Below are positions 1-7,752 of a stretch of 64,000 nucleotides of DNA, piece after piece. The position numbers and the translations under genes are program-made. This stretch comes from Clostridia bacterium. GTDB lineage: Bacteria; Bacillota; Clostridia; Oscillospirales; QAKW01. The number at the start of each line of letters is the position of its first letter. Position 1 is the first letter of the stretch. Location: NCBI GenBank assembly GCA_017937065.1, contig JAGBEI010000028.1, positions 62,001-126,000 of the forward strand. Direction: 5' to 3'. The notes beneath the pieces were generated by a model. That model made no database searches. It was given only the letters and a program-made list of their open reading frames with translations, and was not told the DNA's origin.

Positions 1-234
1 AACTGGGGCATTGCAACTCAGCGCCCTGAACTTGTAAAAAGACTTAATCCCGATATCGGAAGTGAGCGGCTTGTAAATTTAATGAACGCATGGCGTCATG
101 AAATAAAAGAGCTTATGGGCGGCATGGGCATAAACTCCATAGAGTCCCTTAAAGGAAATAGGCTTATGCTGCGCGGAATAGGACTTACCGAAAAAGAAAT
201 GGATATTCTCGGTATCTCTCACGCAGGTGAATAA
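1..234 (+). CDS. Glutamate synthase FMN/catalytic subunit, C-terminal part (partial)
   Basis: The gene enters from the left edge; only the last 77 residues are visible. The reading frame opens with NWGIATQRPELVKRL and ends ILGISHAGE. This resembles the tail of the archaeal-type glutamate synthase alpha domain, the FMN and 3Fe-4S barrel that makes glutamate from 2-oxoglutarate and ammonia delivered by a glutaminase domain. The ferredoxin, flavin reductase and GXGXG subunit genes that follow fit a glutamate synthase split over several genes. The glutaminase subunit would lie to the left, outside the window. Family assignment rests on the C-terminus and the neighbours. Confidence 0.8.
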   Translation, partial: NWGIATQRPELVKRLNPDIGSERLVNLMNAWRHEIKELMGGMGINSIESLKGNRLMLRGIGLTEKEMDILGISHAGE

Positions 235-247
235 AGGCGGTGACAAA

Positions 248-676
248 ATGAAAAGAGTATATGTTAATGAGGATTGGTGTATCGGCTGCCATCTTTGCGA
301 ATATAACTGTGCGTTTGCAAATTCGGGAGCGAAAGATATGGCAAAAGCTCTGAAGGGAAAACCGATATATCCCAGAATTCATGTTGAAGGTGATGACAGA
401 ATAACTTACGCTGTTTCCTGCCGTCACTGCGTAGATCCTATTTGTGTTAAAAGCTGTATTGCAGGAGCGATTTCCGTAAAAGACGGCATTGTCAAAATTG
501 ACGAAAATAAATGTGTAGGCTGTCTTACCTGTGTATTGGTGTGTCCTTACGGATCATTGGCACCGGGGGAAAACGGAACAATGCAAAAATGTGAATTATG
601 TACGCAGAACTCATTCGGAGAGCCGGCATGCGTCAAGGGATGTCCGAACAGAGCCATTGTTTTTGAAGAAAGGTGA
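248..676 (+). CDS. 4Fe-4S ferredoxin-type electron transfer protein of the glutamate synthase operon
   Basis: A 142-residue iron-sulfur protein of the HycB/DMSO-reductase beta-like type. It has four Cys clusters: CIGCHLCEYNC near residue 14, CRHCVDPICVKSC near 60, CVGCLTCVLVCP near 91, and a last CELC...C set near 116. That is enough for up to four [4Fe-4S] clusters. It probably carries electrons between the flavin reductase encoded next and the glutamate synthase barrel. The ATG at 248 is preferred because AAAGGCGGTG lies just upstream; an in-frame GTG at 227 would overlap the previous gene. Only 5 nt separate it from the next gene. Confidence 0.88.
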   Translation: MKRVYVNEDWCIGCHLCEYNCAFANSGAKDMAKALKGKPIYPRIHVEGDDRITYAVSCRHCVDPICVKSCIAGAISVKDGIVKIDENKCVGCLTCVLVCPYGSLAPGENGTMQKCELCTQNSFGEPACVKGCPNRAIVFEER

Positions 677-681
677 TATGA

Positions 682-1929
682 ATGACCAATTATGTGATAA
701 TAGGAAACGGAGTTGCGGCAGCAGGCTGCATAGAGGGAATCCGAGCTGCTGATACCAAAGGTAAAATCACGGTGATTTCAGAGGAAAACACACCTGTTTA
801 TTGCAGACCGCTTATATCTTATTATCTTGAAGGAAAAACAGATCTTGAACGAATGAAATACAGAGACGATAGTTTTTATCAGGATATGAAATGTGAGGTT
901 TTATACAACGTAAAAGCCGAAAAAATCGATAAGGAAGCCAAAACAGTCATTCTCAGCAACGGCAAAACAGTCAGTTATGATAAGCTTTGTGTTGCAACCG
1001 GCTCTTCACCTTTTATACCACCTTTTAAAGGTTTGGAAACAGTCGAAAAGAAGTTTTCTTTTTTAACGCTTAATGATGCTCTGTCATTGGAAAAAGCGAT
1101 AAACAAAAATTCGCGTGTACTGATAGTAGGTGCAGGCCTTATCGGACTTAAATGTGCCGAAGGCTTGCATGACAGAACGGCTGAAATTATCGTTTGTGAC
1201 CTTGCGGACAGAATACTTTCGAGTATACTTGACAGAGAATGCGCCGCTATTGTTCAGTCTCATTTGGAGGAAAACGGAATTAAATTCAAATTAAACGACA
1301 GTGTAGTTGAGTTTAATAAAAATATTGCCGTTATGAAAAGCGGTGTTAAAATAGAGTTTGATGTTCTTGTCTTGGCAGTGGGAGTAAAACCGAATTCTTA
1401 TTTAATTAAGGATATAGGCGGAAAAGTCAATCGCGGAATTGTAGTTGATAATTCAATGAGAACCGATTTAAAGGATATTTATGCGGTCGGTGACTGTACA
1501 GAAAGCGAAGATATTTCCGGCGGTATAAAACGTGTAATGGCACTCATGCCTAATGCTTATATGCAGGGTAAGTGTGCCGGCATGAACATGGGCGGAAAAC
1601 CGGAAATATTCGATAAAGCAATACCTATGAATTCTATCGGATTTTTCGGACTGCATGTAATGACGGCGGGAAGCTATTTCGATTCGGATAACGGAGGCAC
1701 AGTATATCAGGAAAAAAACAAAGATAAGGTGAAACGGTTTTATACCAAAGACGGACTGCTGACCGGATTTATTCTTGTGCGTGATACCGATCGCGCCGGA
1801 ATATACACCTCGATTATAAGAGAGAAAACTCCTCTTTCATCATTAAATTTTGAAATGTTGCAAAAAGTTTCAAGCACTGCTGCATATTCTAAAGAAAATC
1901 GTAGAAAAAAATTTGGAGGTGTGGTATAA
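682..1929 (+). CDS. FAD-dependent NAD(P)H oxidoreductase (pyridine nucleotide-disulfide type)
   Basis: A 415-residue flavoprotein. An N-terminal FAD-binding GxGxxA motif (IGNGVAAAGC) lies near residue 7. A second Rossmann fold for NAD(P)H (IVGAGLIGLKCAEGL) lies near 150, and the FAD-closing motif IYAVGDC near 268. It resembles NirB-, rubredoxin-reductase- and NADH-oxidase-like proteins without a redox CxxC pair. In this operon it probably supplies electrons to glutamate synthase through the adjacent ferredoxin, taking the place of GltD; that role is inferred from context. AGGTGAT precedes the ATG at 682. Its stop abuts the next gene's start. Confidence 0.88.
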   Translation: MTNYVIIGNGVAAAGCIEGIRAADTKGKITVISEENTPVYCRPLISYYLEGKTDLERMKYRDDSFYQDMKCEVLYNVKAEKIDKEAKTVILSNGKTVSYDKLCVATGSSPFIPPFKGLETVEKKFSFLTLNDALSLEKAINKNSRVLIVGAGLIGLKCAEGLHDRTAEIIVCDLADRILSSILDRECAAIVQSHLEENGIKFKLNDSVVEFNKNIAVMKSGVKIEFDVLVLAVGVKPNSYLIKDIGGKVNRGIVVDNSMRTDLKDIYAVGDCTESEDISGGIKRVMALMPNAYMQGKCAGMNMGGKPEIFDKAIPMNSIGFFGLHVMTAGSYFDSDNGGTVYQEKNKDKVKRFYTKDGLLTGFILVRDTDRAGIYTSIIREKTPLSSLNFEMLQKVSSTAAYSKENRRKKFGGVV

Positions 1930-1930
1930 T

Positions 1931-2653
1931 ATGACGGAGAAAAACATTTTCGGTATAAATTATAAAGAAGTTAACGACATTTTACGGAATTGCTCTGGTG
2001 AGATAAAGCTGACCGGCTGCTGCGGACAGCGTTTCATTGCCGCCGGTATGTCGGATAAAAATATAACCCTAAAGGGTATTCCGGGCAATGCCCTGGGCGC
2101 GTACCTCAACGGGGCGTGCGTAACAGTTAAATCCAATGCACAGGACGCTGTCGGCGATACTATGAACGACGGGAAAATAATCGTTCACGGCGATATCGGA
2201 GATGCCGCAGGATATGCTATGCGCGGCGGCAGGATTTTTGTCAGGGGCAATGCGGGGTACCGCGCGGGAATTCATATGAAGGCGTATGAAAACAAAATCC
2301 CCGTTATGGTGATAGGCGGTACTGCGGGCAGCTTTCTCGGTGAATATCAGGCGGGCGGAGTAATAGTCGTGCTCGGTCTTGAAGCCGAAAACAAAAAAAT
2401 TGTCGGTAATTTTCCCTGTACCGGTATGCACGGGGGAAAAATGTTTCTTCGCTCGGAGTGCGCGGATATAAAATTTCCGAGCCAGGTTACAGCACGTCGG
2501 GCAGGCGCCGGTGATATGGAGGAGCTGAAGGCATATGTATCTGAATACTGCGAGCTGTTCGGATACGATATTGACAGGATTATGTCCGCGCCGTTTACAG
2601 TGGTTACGCCGGACAGCAAAAATCCGTATAAACAGATGTATGTCGCAAACTGA
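1931..2653 (+). CDS. Glutamate synthase GXGXG (GltB3-like) subunit
   Basis: A 240-residue protein with the right-handed beta-helix of the glutamate synthase C-terminal domain. The repeating G-x-x-x-G-x-x-x-x-G pattern is plain (GNALGAYLNGACVTV, GDIGDAAGYAMRGGRIFV, GNAGYRAGIHM, GGTAGSFLGEYQAGG). In large GltB this domain has a structural role next to the catalytic barrel; in split glutamate synthases it is a separate gene, as here. ATG 1931 follows GGAGGTG by about 10 nt; an open extension upstream (from 1850) runs through the previous gene and is not used. GC is visibly higher from here on than in the preceding two genes. Confidence 0.88.
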   Translation: MTEKNIFGINYKEVNDILRNCSGEIKLTGCCGQRFIAAGMSDKNITLKGIPGNALGAYLNGACVTVKSNAQDAVGDTMNDGKIIVHGDIGDAAGYAMRGGRIFVRGNAGYRAGIHMKAYENKIPVMVIGGTAGSFLGEYQAGGVIVVLGLEAENKKIVGNFPCTGMHGGKMFLRSECADIKFPSQVTARRAGAGDMEELKAYVSEYCELFGYDIDRIMSAPFTVVTPDSKNPYKQMYVAN

Positions 2654-2674
2654 AAGAAAGCAGGTAATTGTGTT

Positions 2675-3886
2675 ATGAAGTACTCAAAGGATGAGGTAAT
2701 GCAGTATGTCAGGGAGGAAGATGTAAAATTCATCCGCCTTGCATTTTGCGATGTATTCGGCAGGCAAAAAAATATATCGATAATGCCGCAGGAGCTTCCC
2801 CGCGCCTTTGAATACGGCATTGCTTTCGATGCTTCGGCAATAGCGGGCTTCGGCGATGAAAACCGCTGTGACCTTCTGCTTCATCCCGACGCCGAGACCT
2901 TGGCGCTGCTTCCGTGGAGACCGGAGCACGGTAAGGTCGTGCGTATGTTTACGCATATCACCTACCCCGACGGGACACCGTTTGAGTGTGATACGAGAAG
3001 CCTTCTTAAAAAAGCCGCGGACGATGCGAAGAAAGCCGGTTTTGCTTTTGCATTCGGCGCCGAGCAGGAGTTTTACCTGTTCAACCTTGACGAAAACGGA
3101 AAGCCGACGAAAATCCCCTATGATGAAGCGGGTTATATGGATATTGCTCCGGAGGATAGGGGCGAGAATATACGGCGTGAAATATGCCTGACCTTTGAGC
3201 AGATGGGCATTCGTCCCGAAAGCTCGCACCATGAGGAAGGACCGGGACAGAATGAAATTGATTTCCGTTATTCGGACGCGCTTACCGCCGCCGATAATGC
3301 GATGACTTTTCAGACAACTGTTAAAACCGTTGCCCGCCGCAACGGACTGTATGCGGATTTCAGCGCCAAGCCTCTTGAAAACGCACCGGGAAACGGCTTT
3401 CATATCAACATGTCGGTAAAGGCGGCGGACGGCTCTGAGAATCTCTGCTATATGATTGCAGGTATTTTGGATAAGGCTGAGGAAATGACCGCTTTTCTAA
3501 ATCCTACCGAAAATTCATACAAGCGCTTCGGAAAATGCAAAGCACCGGGCTACGTATCCTGGTCGGATGAAAACCGCTCACAGCTTGTGCGTATTCCGGC
3601 GGCGGTGGGGGAGTACCGCCGTGCGGAGCTGCGCTCACCCGATCCTACTGCAAACCCATATCTTGCGTTTACTCTGATGATTTATGCGGGACTTCACGGT
3701 ATTGGCAACAAGCTTGCATTGCCAAAGCCGGCAAATATTAATTTGTACAAGGCGGACGCACGGACGCTGGCAGGCTTCAGAAAGCTCCCGGCTGATTTGA
3801 AAACGGCATGCAAAATTGCGTCGGAAAGCGAATTTATCAGGGAGCATGTTCCGGCGTCTGTTTTGGATATCTATTGCAATAAATAA
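2675..3886 (+). CDS. glnA: Glutamine synthetase, type I-like, short form
   Basis: A 403-residue glutamate-ammonia ligase (glutamate + NH3 + ATP to glutamine). It has the N-terminal beta-grasp domain (residues 10-100) and the catalytic domain. The metal- and substrate-binding segments are FGAEQEFYLF, GPGQNEIDFRY, NGFHINMSV, ENRSQLVRIP and AELRSPDPTANPY. It is shorter than the usual 440-470 residues, and no clear C-terminal adenylylation Tyr region is visible. Placed between a split glutamate synthase and an ANTAR regulator, it completes a GS-GOGAT operon. AGCAGG precedes the ATG. Confidence 0.93.
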   Translation: MKYSKDEVMQYVREEDVKFIRLAFCDVFGRQKNISIMPQELPRAFEYGIAFDASAIAGFGDENRCDLLLHPDAETLALLPWRPEHGKVVRMFTHITYPDGTPFECDTRSLLKKAADDAKKAGFAFAFGAEQEFYLFNLDENGKPTKIPYDEAGYMDIAPEDRGENIRREICLTFEQMGIRPESSHHEEGPGQNEIDFRYSDALTAADNAMTFQTTVKTVARRNGLYADFSAKPLENAPGNGFHINMSVKAADGSENLCYMIAGILDKAEEMTAFLNPTENSYKRFGKCKAPGYVSWSDENRSQLVRIPAAVGEYRRAELRSPDPTANPYLAFTLMIYAGLHGIGNKLALPKPANINLYKADARTLAGFRKLPADLKTACKIASESEFIREHVPASVLDIYCNK

Positions 3887-3916
3887 GACTGACTTGAAAC
3901 AGGGGAGGGGTGCAGG

Positions 3917-4501
3917 ATGAGTCTTAGGGAACGTGTTTACAGCGTTCTTATAGTTTCTGCTGCAAAAAATTTTAATTCTGCACTTTTTGACCTGCTTCCC
4001 GAATCACGATACGCTCCGGTTACCGTTGTTTCGGACGTCAGCGCTGCCAAAAGGGCTTTTGTCGAGCGGGCTTATGATTATGTAATTATCAATTCTCCGC
4101 TGCCTGACGATATCGGTACGCATTTTGCAATCGATGCATGCAATGCAAGGTCAACGGTAGTCTTGCTTTTGGTACGAAGTGAACTGTACGCGCAGATATA
4201 TGATAAGGTTGCCGAATACGGCGTGTTTACACTGCCTAAGCCTACGTCAAAGCCGATGCTGGCAATCGCTCTCGACTGGATGTCCGGTGCAAGAGAGCGT
4301 TTGCGCAGGACAGAAAGAAAAACGCTGTCCATTGAAGAGAAGATGGAGGAAATCCGTATTGTCAACCGCGCAAAATGGCTGCTTATCAGTGAAATCAAAA
4401 TGGATGAGCCGCAGGCTCACCGGTACATAGAAAAACAGGCGATGGATCGCTGTATTTCAAAGCGCGATGTTGCTGAGGAAATAATAAAAACCTACTCATA
4501 G
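3917..4501 (+). CDS. ANTAR-domain RNA-binding antiterminator with a degenerate receiver domain
   Basis: A 194-residue protein. Residues 8-120 resemble a response-regulator receiver and residues about 125-193 an ANTAR RNA-binding three-helix domain (AKWLLISEIKMDEPQAHRYIEKQAMD). ANTAR proteins bind paired hexaloop hairpins in leader RNA and prevent termination. In clostridia a similar gene (nitR) follows glnA and controls nitrogen genes. The usual phospho-acceptor Asp position reads IINSPLPDD, so Asn replaces Asp, although the late Lys (TLPKP) is kept. Signalling is therefore probably not by phosphorylation. GGGGAGGGG precedes ATG 3917. The gene ends in its own terminator hairpin. Confidence 0.88.
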   Translation: MSLRERVYSVLIVSAAKNFNSALFDLLPESRYAPVTVVSDVSAAKRAFVERAYDYVIINSPLPDDIGTHFAIDACNARSTVVLLLVRSELYAQIYDKVAEYGVFTLPKPTSKPMLAIALDWMSGARERLRRTERKTLSIEEKMEEIRIVNRAKWLLISEIKMDEPQAHRYIEKQAMDRCISKRDVAEEIIKTYS

Positions 4502-4520
4502 CGGAGCAGGTTTTTATTAT
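4481..4520. terminator. Bidirectional terminator between the glnA operon and the feo-side regulator
   Basis: Arms ATAATAAAAACCTACTC and GAGCAGGTTTTTATTAT pair over 17 positions with one mismatch and a 6-nt loop. A-rich and T-rich flanks serve both strands. The left arm overlaps the last codons of the ANTAR gene. The convergent gene ends at 4530. Confidence 0.85.
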
Positions 4521-4529
4521 TTGCGGGAT

Positions 4530-4907
4530 TTATTTGATGTTTTGGGGTTTGTCTGACAGTGCGGAAAAATATTTTTCGGGAAGATTTGCCAGAAATGCGT
4601 ATACAGCCGTGTCTGCGCCGTTATCGTCCGATACGGTGCAAAACAGGCTTTGTTTTATTTTTATACAGTAATTTTCAAAAAGCAGAGCTTTTTCAAGACC
4701 GTGCCTTGTAAGAAAAACACGGCCGCCCGGCTCCTTTTTGATATATCTCATATCTAAGAAAGTGTCCATCATATTGTGTACGCTTGCTTTTGTCAGTGAT
4801 AATTCCCTTGCCACGTCGCAGCTTTTTATTCCGTCCTTTCTGTCAAGCTTTTTTAAAGCTATCAGATACCGTATGTGTGAAGCTGTCAAAAAGGTCTTGT
4901 CATTCAT
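4530..4907 (-). CDS. Small DtxR/MarR-like winged-helix regulator at the end of the feo operon
   Basis: A 125-residue DNA-binding protein. Residues 5-70 form a winged helix of DtxR type (TASHIRYLIALKKL, CDVARELSLTKASVHNMMDTF, GGRVFLTRHGLEKA). The metal-binding and dimerisation half is short and divergent, with no obvious full set of DtxR metal ligands. It is the last gene of a leftward group feoA, feoB, Cys-rich peptide, regulator, which suggests feedback control of iron uptake. Start ATG 4907 follows ACGGAGG; a longer upstream frame runs antisense through the Cys-rich peptide gene and is rejected. A stand-alone MarR relative is the alternative. Confidence 0.75.
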   Translation of the reverse strand: MNDKTFLTASHIRYLIALKKLDRKDGIKSCDVARELSLTKASVHNMMDTFLDMRYIKKEPGGRVFLTRHGLEKALLFENYCIKIKQSLFCTVSDDNGADTAVYAFLANLPEKYFSALSDKPQNIK

Positions 4908-4926
4908 CGTAAACCTCCGTATTATT

Positions 4927-4961
4927 AAGGGGATGCTCGCCGTGCGGCTGAGCATCCCCTT
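4927..4961. terminator. Hairpin between the Cys-rich peptide gene and the downstream regulator
   Basis: Perfect 12-bp arms AAGGGGATGCTC and GAGCATCCCCTT enclose an 11-nt loop. On the + strand the hairpin is followed by five T. On the leftward coding strand the tail is only TTAATAAT, so it may slow rather than stop feo transcription and lower expression of the regulator. Confidence 0.6.
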
Positions 4962-4971
4962 TTTGTGTGCT

Positions 4972-5148
4972 TTATTCTCGGCTGTTTTTATTTTCCGTCT
5001 TAGTGTCGGAGCAGCCGCAGTGACCTTTGCACTGCTTTGAATAAGGACAACCGATACAGACAGCACCGCGTTTTTTTGATCTGTAAAGATACCAAATGAT
5101 ACTGCCCGTGATACACAATAGAACTGCAATAATTATAATGTTTTCCAT
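4972..5148 (-). CDS. FeoB-associated Cys-rich membrane peptide
   Basis: A 58-residue peptide. It starts MENIIIIAVLLC with one N-terminal membrane helix (residues 3-22). A basic stretch and the Cys-rich tail CIGCPYSKQCKGHCGC follow. This matches the short FeoB-associated Cys-rich membrane proteins often found directly after feoB in Firmicutes, thought to play a FeoC-like accessory or metal-handling role. It starts 15 nt after the feoB stop in the same direction. The gene is short and easily missed by length cut-offs. Confidence 0.88.
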   Translation of the reverse strand: MENIIIIAVLLCITGSIIWYLYRSKKRGAVCIGCPYSKQCKGHCGCSDTKTENKNSRE

Positions 5149-5163
5149 AGCTTTATATAGTGA

Positions 5164-7194
5164 TTATTTGCTCATGGCGAAATCCTTCTGCTCGGTCTTG
5201 CCTAAAGAGTATTCCGTTTTGAGCTTTTTGTTGGTGTTTCTTATAAGCAGAATAATAACCAAAACCATTGCCGCAACAGCTGCAAGTCCTCCGAGGGCAG
5301 CGCCTGTATTCAATGCTGCGGGGTTGGTTATAAGCGTACCGACGGTATATACAAGATAACCGATTGTATATCCTACCGACAGCTGCAATCCTATGCCGCC
5401 CCAAAGCCATTTTGCGCTTTTCATCTCGGAATTCATGGCGCCGATTGCCGCAAAGCAGGGCGGTGTGTAAAGGTTAAACATAAGATATGCCAGAGCCGCG
5501 ACCTTTGTTATGGCGATTATTCCCGCAACTTCTGCTCCGGCACCCTCCATAAGTGCAAGCTCCTCGGTGTCAATAAGATTTTCCAGCCCGACAAAGCATA
5601 CGGCAAGTGTGCCGACAACATTTTCCTTTGCTATAAATCCGGTGACTGCCGCAGCCGCCAGCTGCCAGCTGAGCACACCGACAATCGGCACGAGCAGGTA
5701 GGCAAACGGTGTTGCGATTGACGCTAAAATCGAAGCGTCTGCTGTCTGTGCAACCTGAAATTTCCAGGTGAACGTCTGCATAATCTGAACCGCTGTGTTG
5801 CACAGCAGTATAATGGTGGCAGCTTTTACTATGTATGCCTTTCCGCGTGAGCACATTGATTTGAAGGCTCCCCAGAGAGAGGGCGTCTTGTAGTCGGGCA
5901 GCTCGATAATAAAGAATGACTTTCTTGACTTATATCCCGCAATCTTGTTTACAAGCAGCGCGCATAAAAATATGAGAACTATTCCGGTAAAGTACATCAC
6001 GGCGCTCACCCAGCCGGAATTGTCAAAAAACGCACCCGCAAAAAGCGATATTACCGGGATTTTGGCGCCGCAGGGCATAAACGGTGTGAGCATGGCAGTA
6101 GCTCTGCGCTCGCGCTCGTTGCGTATTGTTCGGCTTGCCATAACTCCCGGCACGGCACAGCCTATTCCGATGACAAAAGGTATGACCGATTTGCCCGAGA
6201 GACCAACTTTTTTAAATATGGGGTCAAGAACAACCGCAACACGCGACATGTAGCCGCAGTCCTCAAGCAGGGCTATCAGGAAATACATGACCATGACAAG
6301 CGGCAGAAATCCGACAACCGCGGATACGCCGCCGATTATACCGTCAATCAGCAAAGCCTGGAGCAGCGGGTTGGCGTTTTCCAGCAGTCCGCCGACCCAG
6401 CCCTGAAATGCTTCCAGCCAGCCGACAAGCAGATCGGCTATCGGTGTGCCTACCCAAACCTGAGAAATCTGGAAAACAAGAAACATAACAACGGCAAAAA
6501 TCGGAATTCCCAGCCATTTATTTGTCAAGACGGCGTCGATTTTATCACCGGTATTTCTTTCTTTTGTCATTATCTTGCGGGTTTCGACCTCCCGTACGAT
6601 TGAATTTACAAATTCAAAGCGTCTGCGGTCTGCCGCTTCAACCTCTTTTTTGTCTGTAAGGTCAATTTCTCCCTGCATGTAAGGCGCTGTCTGCACAGTG
6701 CCCTTTAATGCCGCGGCAGCTTCTATAACCGCCGTAAGGCCCTTTGACGATGTGGAAACTGTGGTTATAACGGGACATCCGAGCCTTTCTGACAGATGCT
6801 CGGTATCAATCACCGTTTGCTTTTTCTCGTTTATATCGCTTTTGTTAAGCGCTACGACCACCGGTATCCCCAGCTCTAAAAGCTGCGTTGTGAAGAACAG
6901 GCTGCGGCTGAGATTTGTGGCGTCTACTATATTTATAATGACGTCGGGGTTTTCCTTTTTAACGTATGAGCTTGTAATGCTCTCCTCGCTGGTAAACGGT
7001 GACATCGAATAGGCGCCGGGCAAATCCACGGCAATCAGCTGTTTGTCGCCCTCATAATACGCTTTCTTTATGGGGTGCTCTTTTTTGTCCACGGTAACGC
7101 CTGCCCAGTTGCCGACCTTTTCGTTTCTGCCCGTAAGGGCGTTGTACATGGTGGTCTTACCGGAATTCGGGTTGCCTGTCAGGGCAATTCTCAT
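5164..7194 (-). CDS. feoB: Ferrous iron transporter FeoB
   Basis: A 676-residue membrane GTPase for Fe(II) uptake. The N-terminal G domain shows G1 GNPNSGKT (residues 7-14), G3 DLPGAY and G4 NKSD. After a helical spacer (to about residue 215) come the membrane segments with two related gate halves (GIGCAVPGVMASRTI and the later VGTLAVCF region). Length is near the family's lower range, with no long C-terminal extension; the Cys-rich tail is a separate gene here. AAAGGAGGAAA precedes the ATG. It follows feoA, with an operator-like inverted repeat in the gap. Confidence 0.97.
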   Translation of the reverse strand: MRIALTGNPNSGKTTMYNALTGRNEKVGNWAGVTVDKKEHPIKKAYYEGDKQLIAVDLPGAYSMSPFTSEESITSSYVKKENPDVIINIVDATNLSRSLFFTTQLLELGIPVVVALNKSDINEKKQTVIDTEHLSERLGCPVITTVSTSSKGLTAVIEAAAALKGTVQTAPYMQGEIDLTDKKEVEAADRRRFEFVNSIVREVETRKIMTKERNTGDKIDAVLTNKWLGIPIFAVVMFLVFQISQVWVGTPIADLLVGWLEAFQGWVGGLLENANPLLQALLIDGIIGGVSAVVGFLPLVMVMYFLIALLEDCGYMSRVAVVLDPIFKKVGLSGKSVIPFVIGIGCAVPGVMASRTIRNERERRATAMLTPFMPCGAKIPVISLFAGAFFDNSGWVSAVMYFTGIVLIFLCALLVNKIAGYKSRKSFFIIELPDYKTPSLWGAFKSMCSRGKAYIVKAATIILLCNTAVQIMQTFTWKFQVAQTADASILASIATPFAYLLVPIVGVLSWQLAAAAVTGFIAKENVVGTLAVCFVGLENLIDTEELALMEGAGAEVAGIIAITKVAALAYLMFNLYTPPCFAAIGAMNSEMKSAKWLWGGIGLQLSVGYTIGYLVYTVGTLITNPAALNTGAALGGLAAVAAMVLVIILLIRNTNKKLKTEYSLGKTEQKDFAMSK

Positions 7195-7244
7195 TGATAT
7201 TTCCTCCTTTATATTAATCCTTTCGGATAAATTTACATCGTCAT

Positions 7245-7264
7245 GAGTTAGCCTTTGCTAACTC
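7245..7264. promoter_or_regulatory. Predicted DtxR-type operator 1 (between feoA and feoB)
   Basis: Perfect inverted repeat GAGTTAGC-CTTT-GCTAACTC. It shares the GTTAGC-N4-GCTAAC core with two sites upstream of feoA and resembles the TTAGGTTAGGCTAACCTAA-type boxes of DtxR/IdeR regulators. It lies about 50 bp before feoB, so feoB may have its own iron-controlled start or an RNA hairpin here. Confidence 0.65.
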
Positions 7265-7306
7265 GAATTTACAGATAGCTGCTTGTTTTGCGGATAATCT
7301 GCCGAT

Positions 7307-7519
7307 TTACACAATGATAGCTTCTGCCAGCTGATTGTCTATGTTATATCTGCCGTCTTTGATGGAAACGACACATCCGCCCTGCAAATGCGCAATTACT
7401 GTAATTGTCTCGCCTGAATAACACCCCAGGGAGAACAAAAAGGCATTTAATTCTTCATCTTCGGTTTCGATTTCACGGATTATGTATTCTTTGCCTGCGA
7501 CAGCTTTTTTTAATGTCAT
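7307..7519 (-). CDS. feoA: Ferrous iron transport accessory protein FeoA
   Basis: A 70-residue SH3-like protein. It starts MTLKKAVAGKEYII and contains the typical LFSLGCYSGETITVIAHLQGG segment. FeoA binds FeoB in the cytoplasm and supports Fe(II) transport. A GTG three codons upstream (7528) is the alternative start; the ATG is preferred because GCGGTGAT sits at ribosome-site distance. It is the first gene of the feo operon, with a consensus promoter and two operator-like repeats upstream. Confidence 0.9.
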   Translation of the reverse strand: MTLKKAVAGKEYIIREIETEDEELNAFLFSLGCYSGETITVIAHLQGGCVVSIKDGRYNIDNQLAEAIIV

Positions 7520-7550
7520 GTTAATCACCGCTGTTTTAAATATTCAGATA

Positions 7551-7571
7551 CAGATTAGCGGTTGCTAACTG
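7551..7571. promoter_or_regulatory. Predicted DtxR-type operator 2 upstream of feoA
   Basis: TTAGC-GGTT-GCTAACT, an imperfect member of the GTTAGC-N4-GCTAAC set (left arm ATTAGC). It lies between the feoA start and operator 3, inside the probable 5' leader. Confidence 0.55.
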
Positions 7572-7584
7572 ATATCCGTAAAAA

Positions 7585-7606
7585 TTAGTTAGCAACTGCT
7601 AACTGA
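7585..7606. promoter_or_regulatory. Predicted DtxR-type operator 3 at the feoA promoter
   Basis: TTAGTTAGC-AACT-GCTAACTGA, with perfect inner arms AGTTAGC/GCTAACT. It begins a few nt downstream of the -10 box of the leftward promoter, so a bound regulator would cover the transcription start. This is a classic repressor position. Confidence 0.7.
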
Positions 7607-7611
7607 TGATA

Positions 7612-7640
7612 ATTATAATTGTCGCGGAATGATTTGTCAA
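7612..7640 (-). promoter_or_regulatory. Consensus promoter of the feo operon
   Basis: Read leftward: TTGACA at 7640-7635, a 17-nt spacer, and TATAAT at 7617-7612. Both hexamers match sigma-A consensus exactly. Such a strong promoter would need repression, which fits the overlapping operators. Confidence 0.85.
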
Positions 7641-7752
7641 GGCTTTTTGATAATTTTTTCAATTTTTGCAAATATTGATTTTTTTAATAAAATGTGTTAT
7701 CATATTTAAGAAATGCTTGTACTAAATATATAATCACAGGGAGATTTGAAGG

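Noticed and set aside
4908-5129. N-terminal extension of the small regulator frame by 74 residues
   Set aside because: It overlaps the Cys-rich peptide gene in another frame. ACGGAGG directly before ATG 4907 fixes the start.
7245-7264. GAGTTAGC repeat considered as a terminator between feoA and feoB
   Set aside because: No T-tract follows on either strand, and the same core occurs twice upstream of feoA, which fits an operator better.
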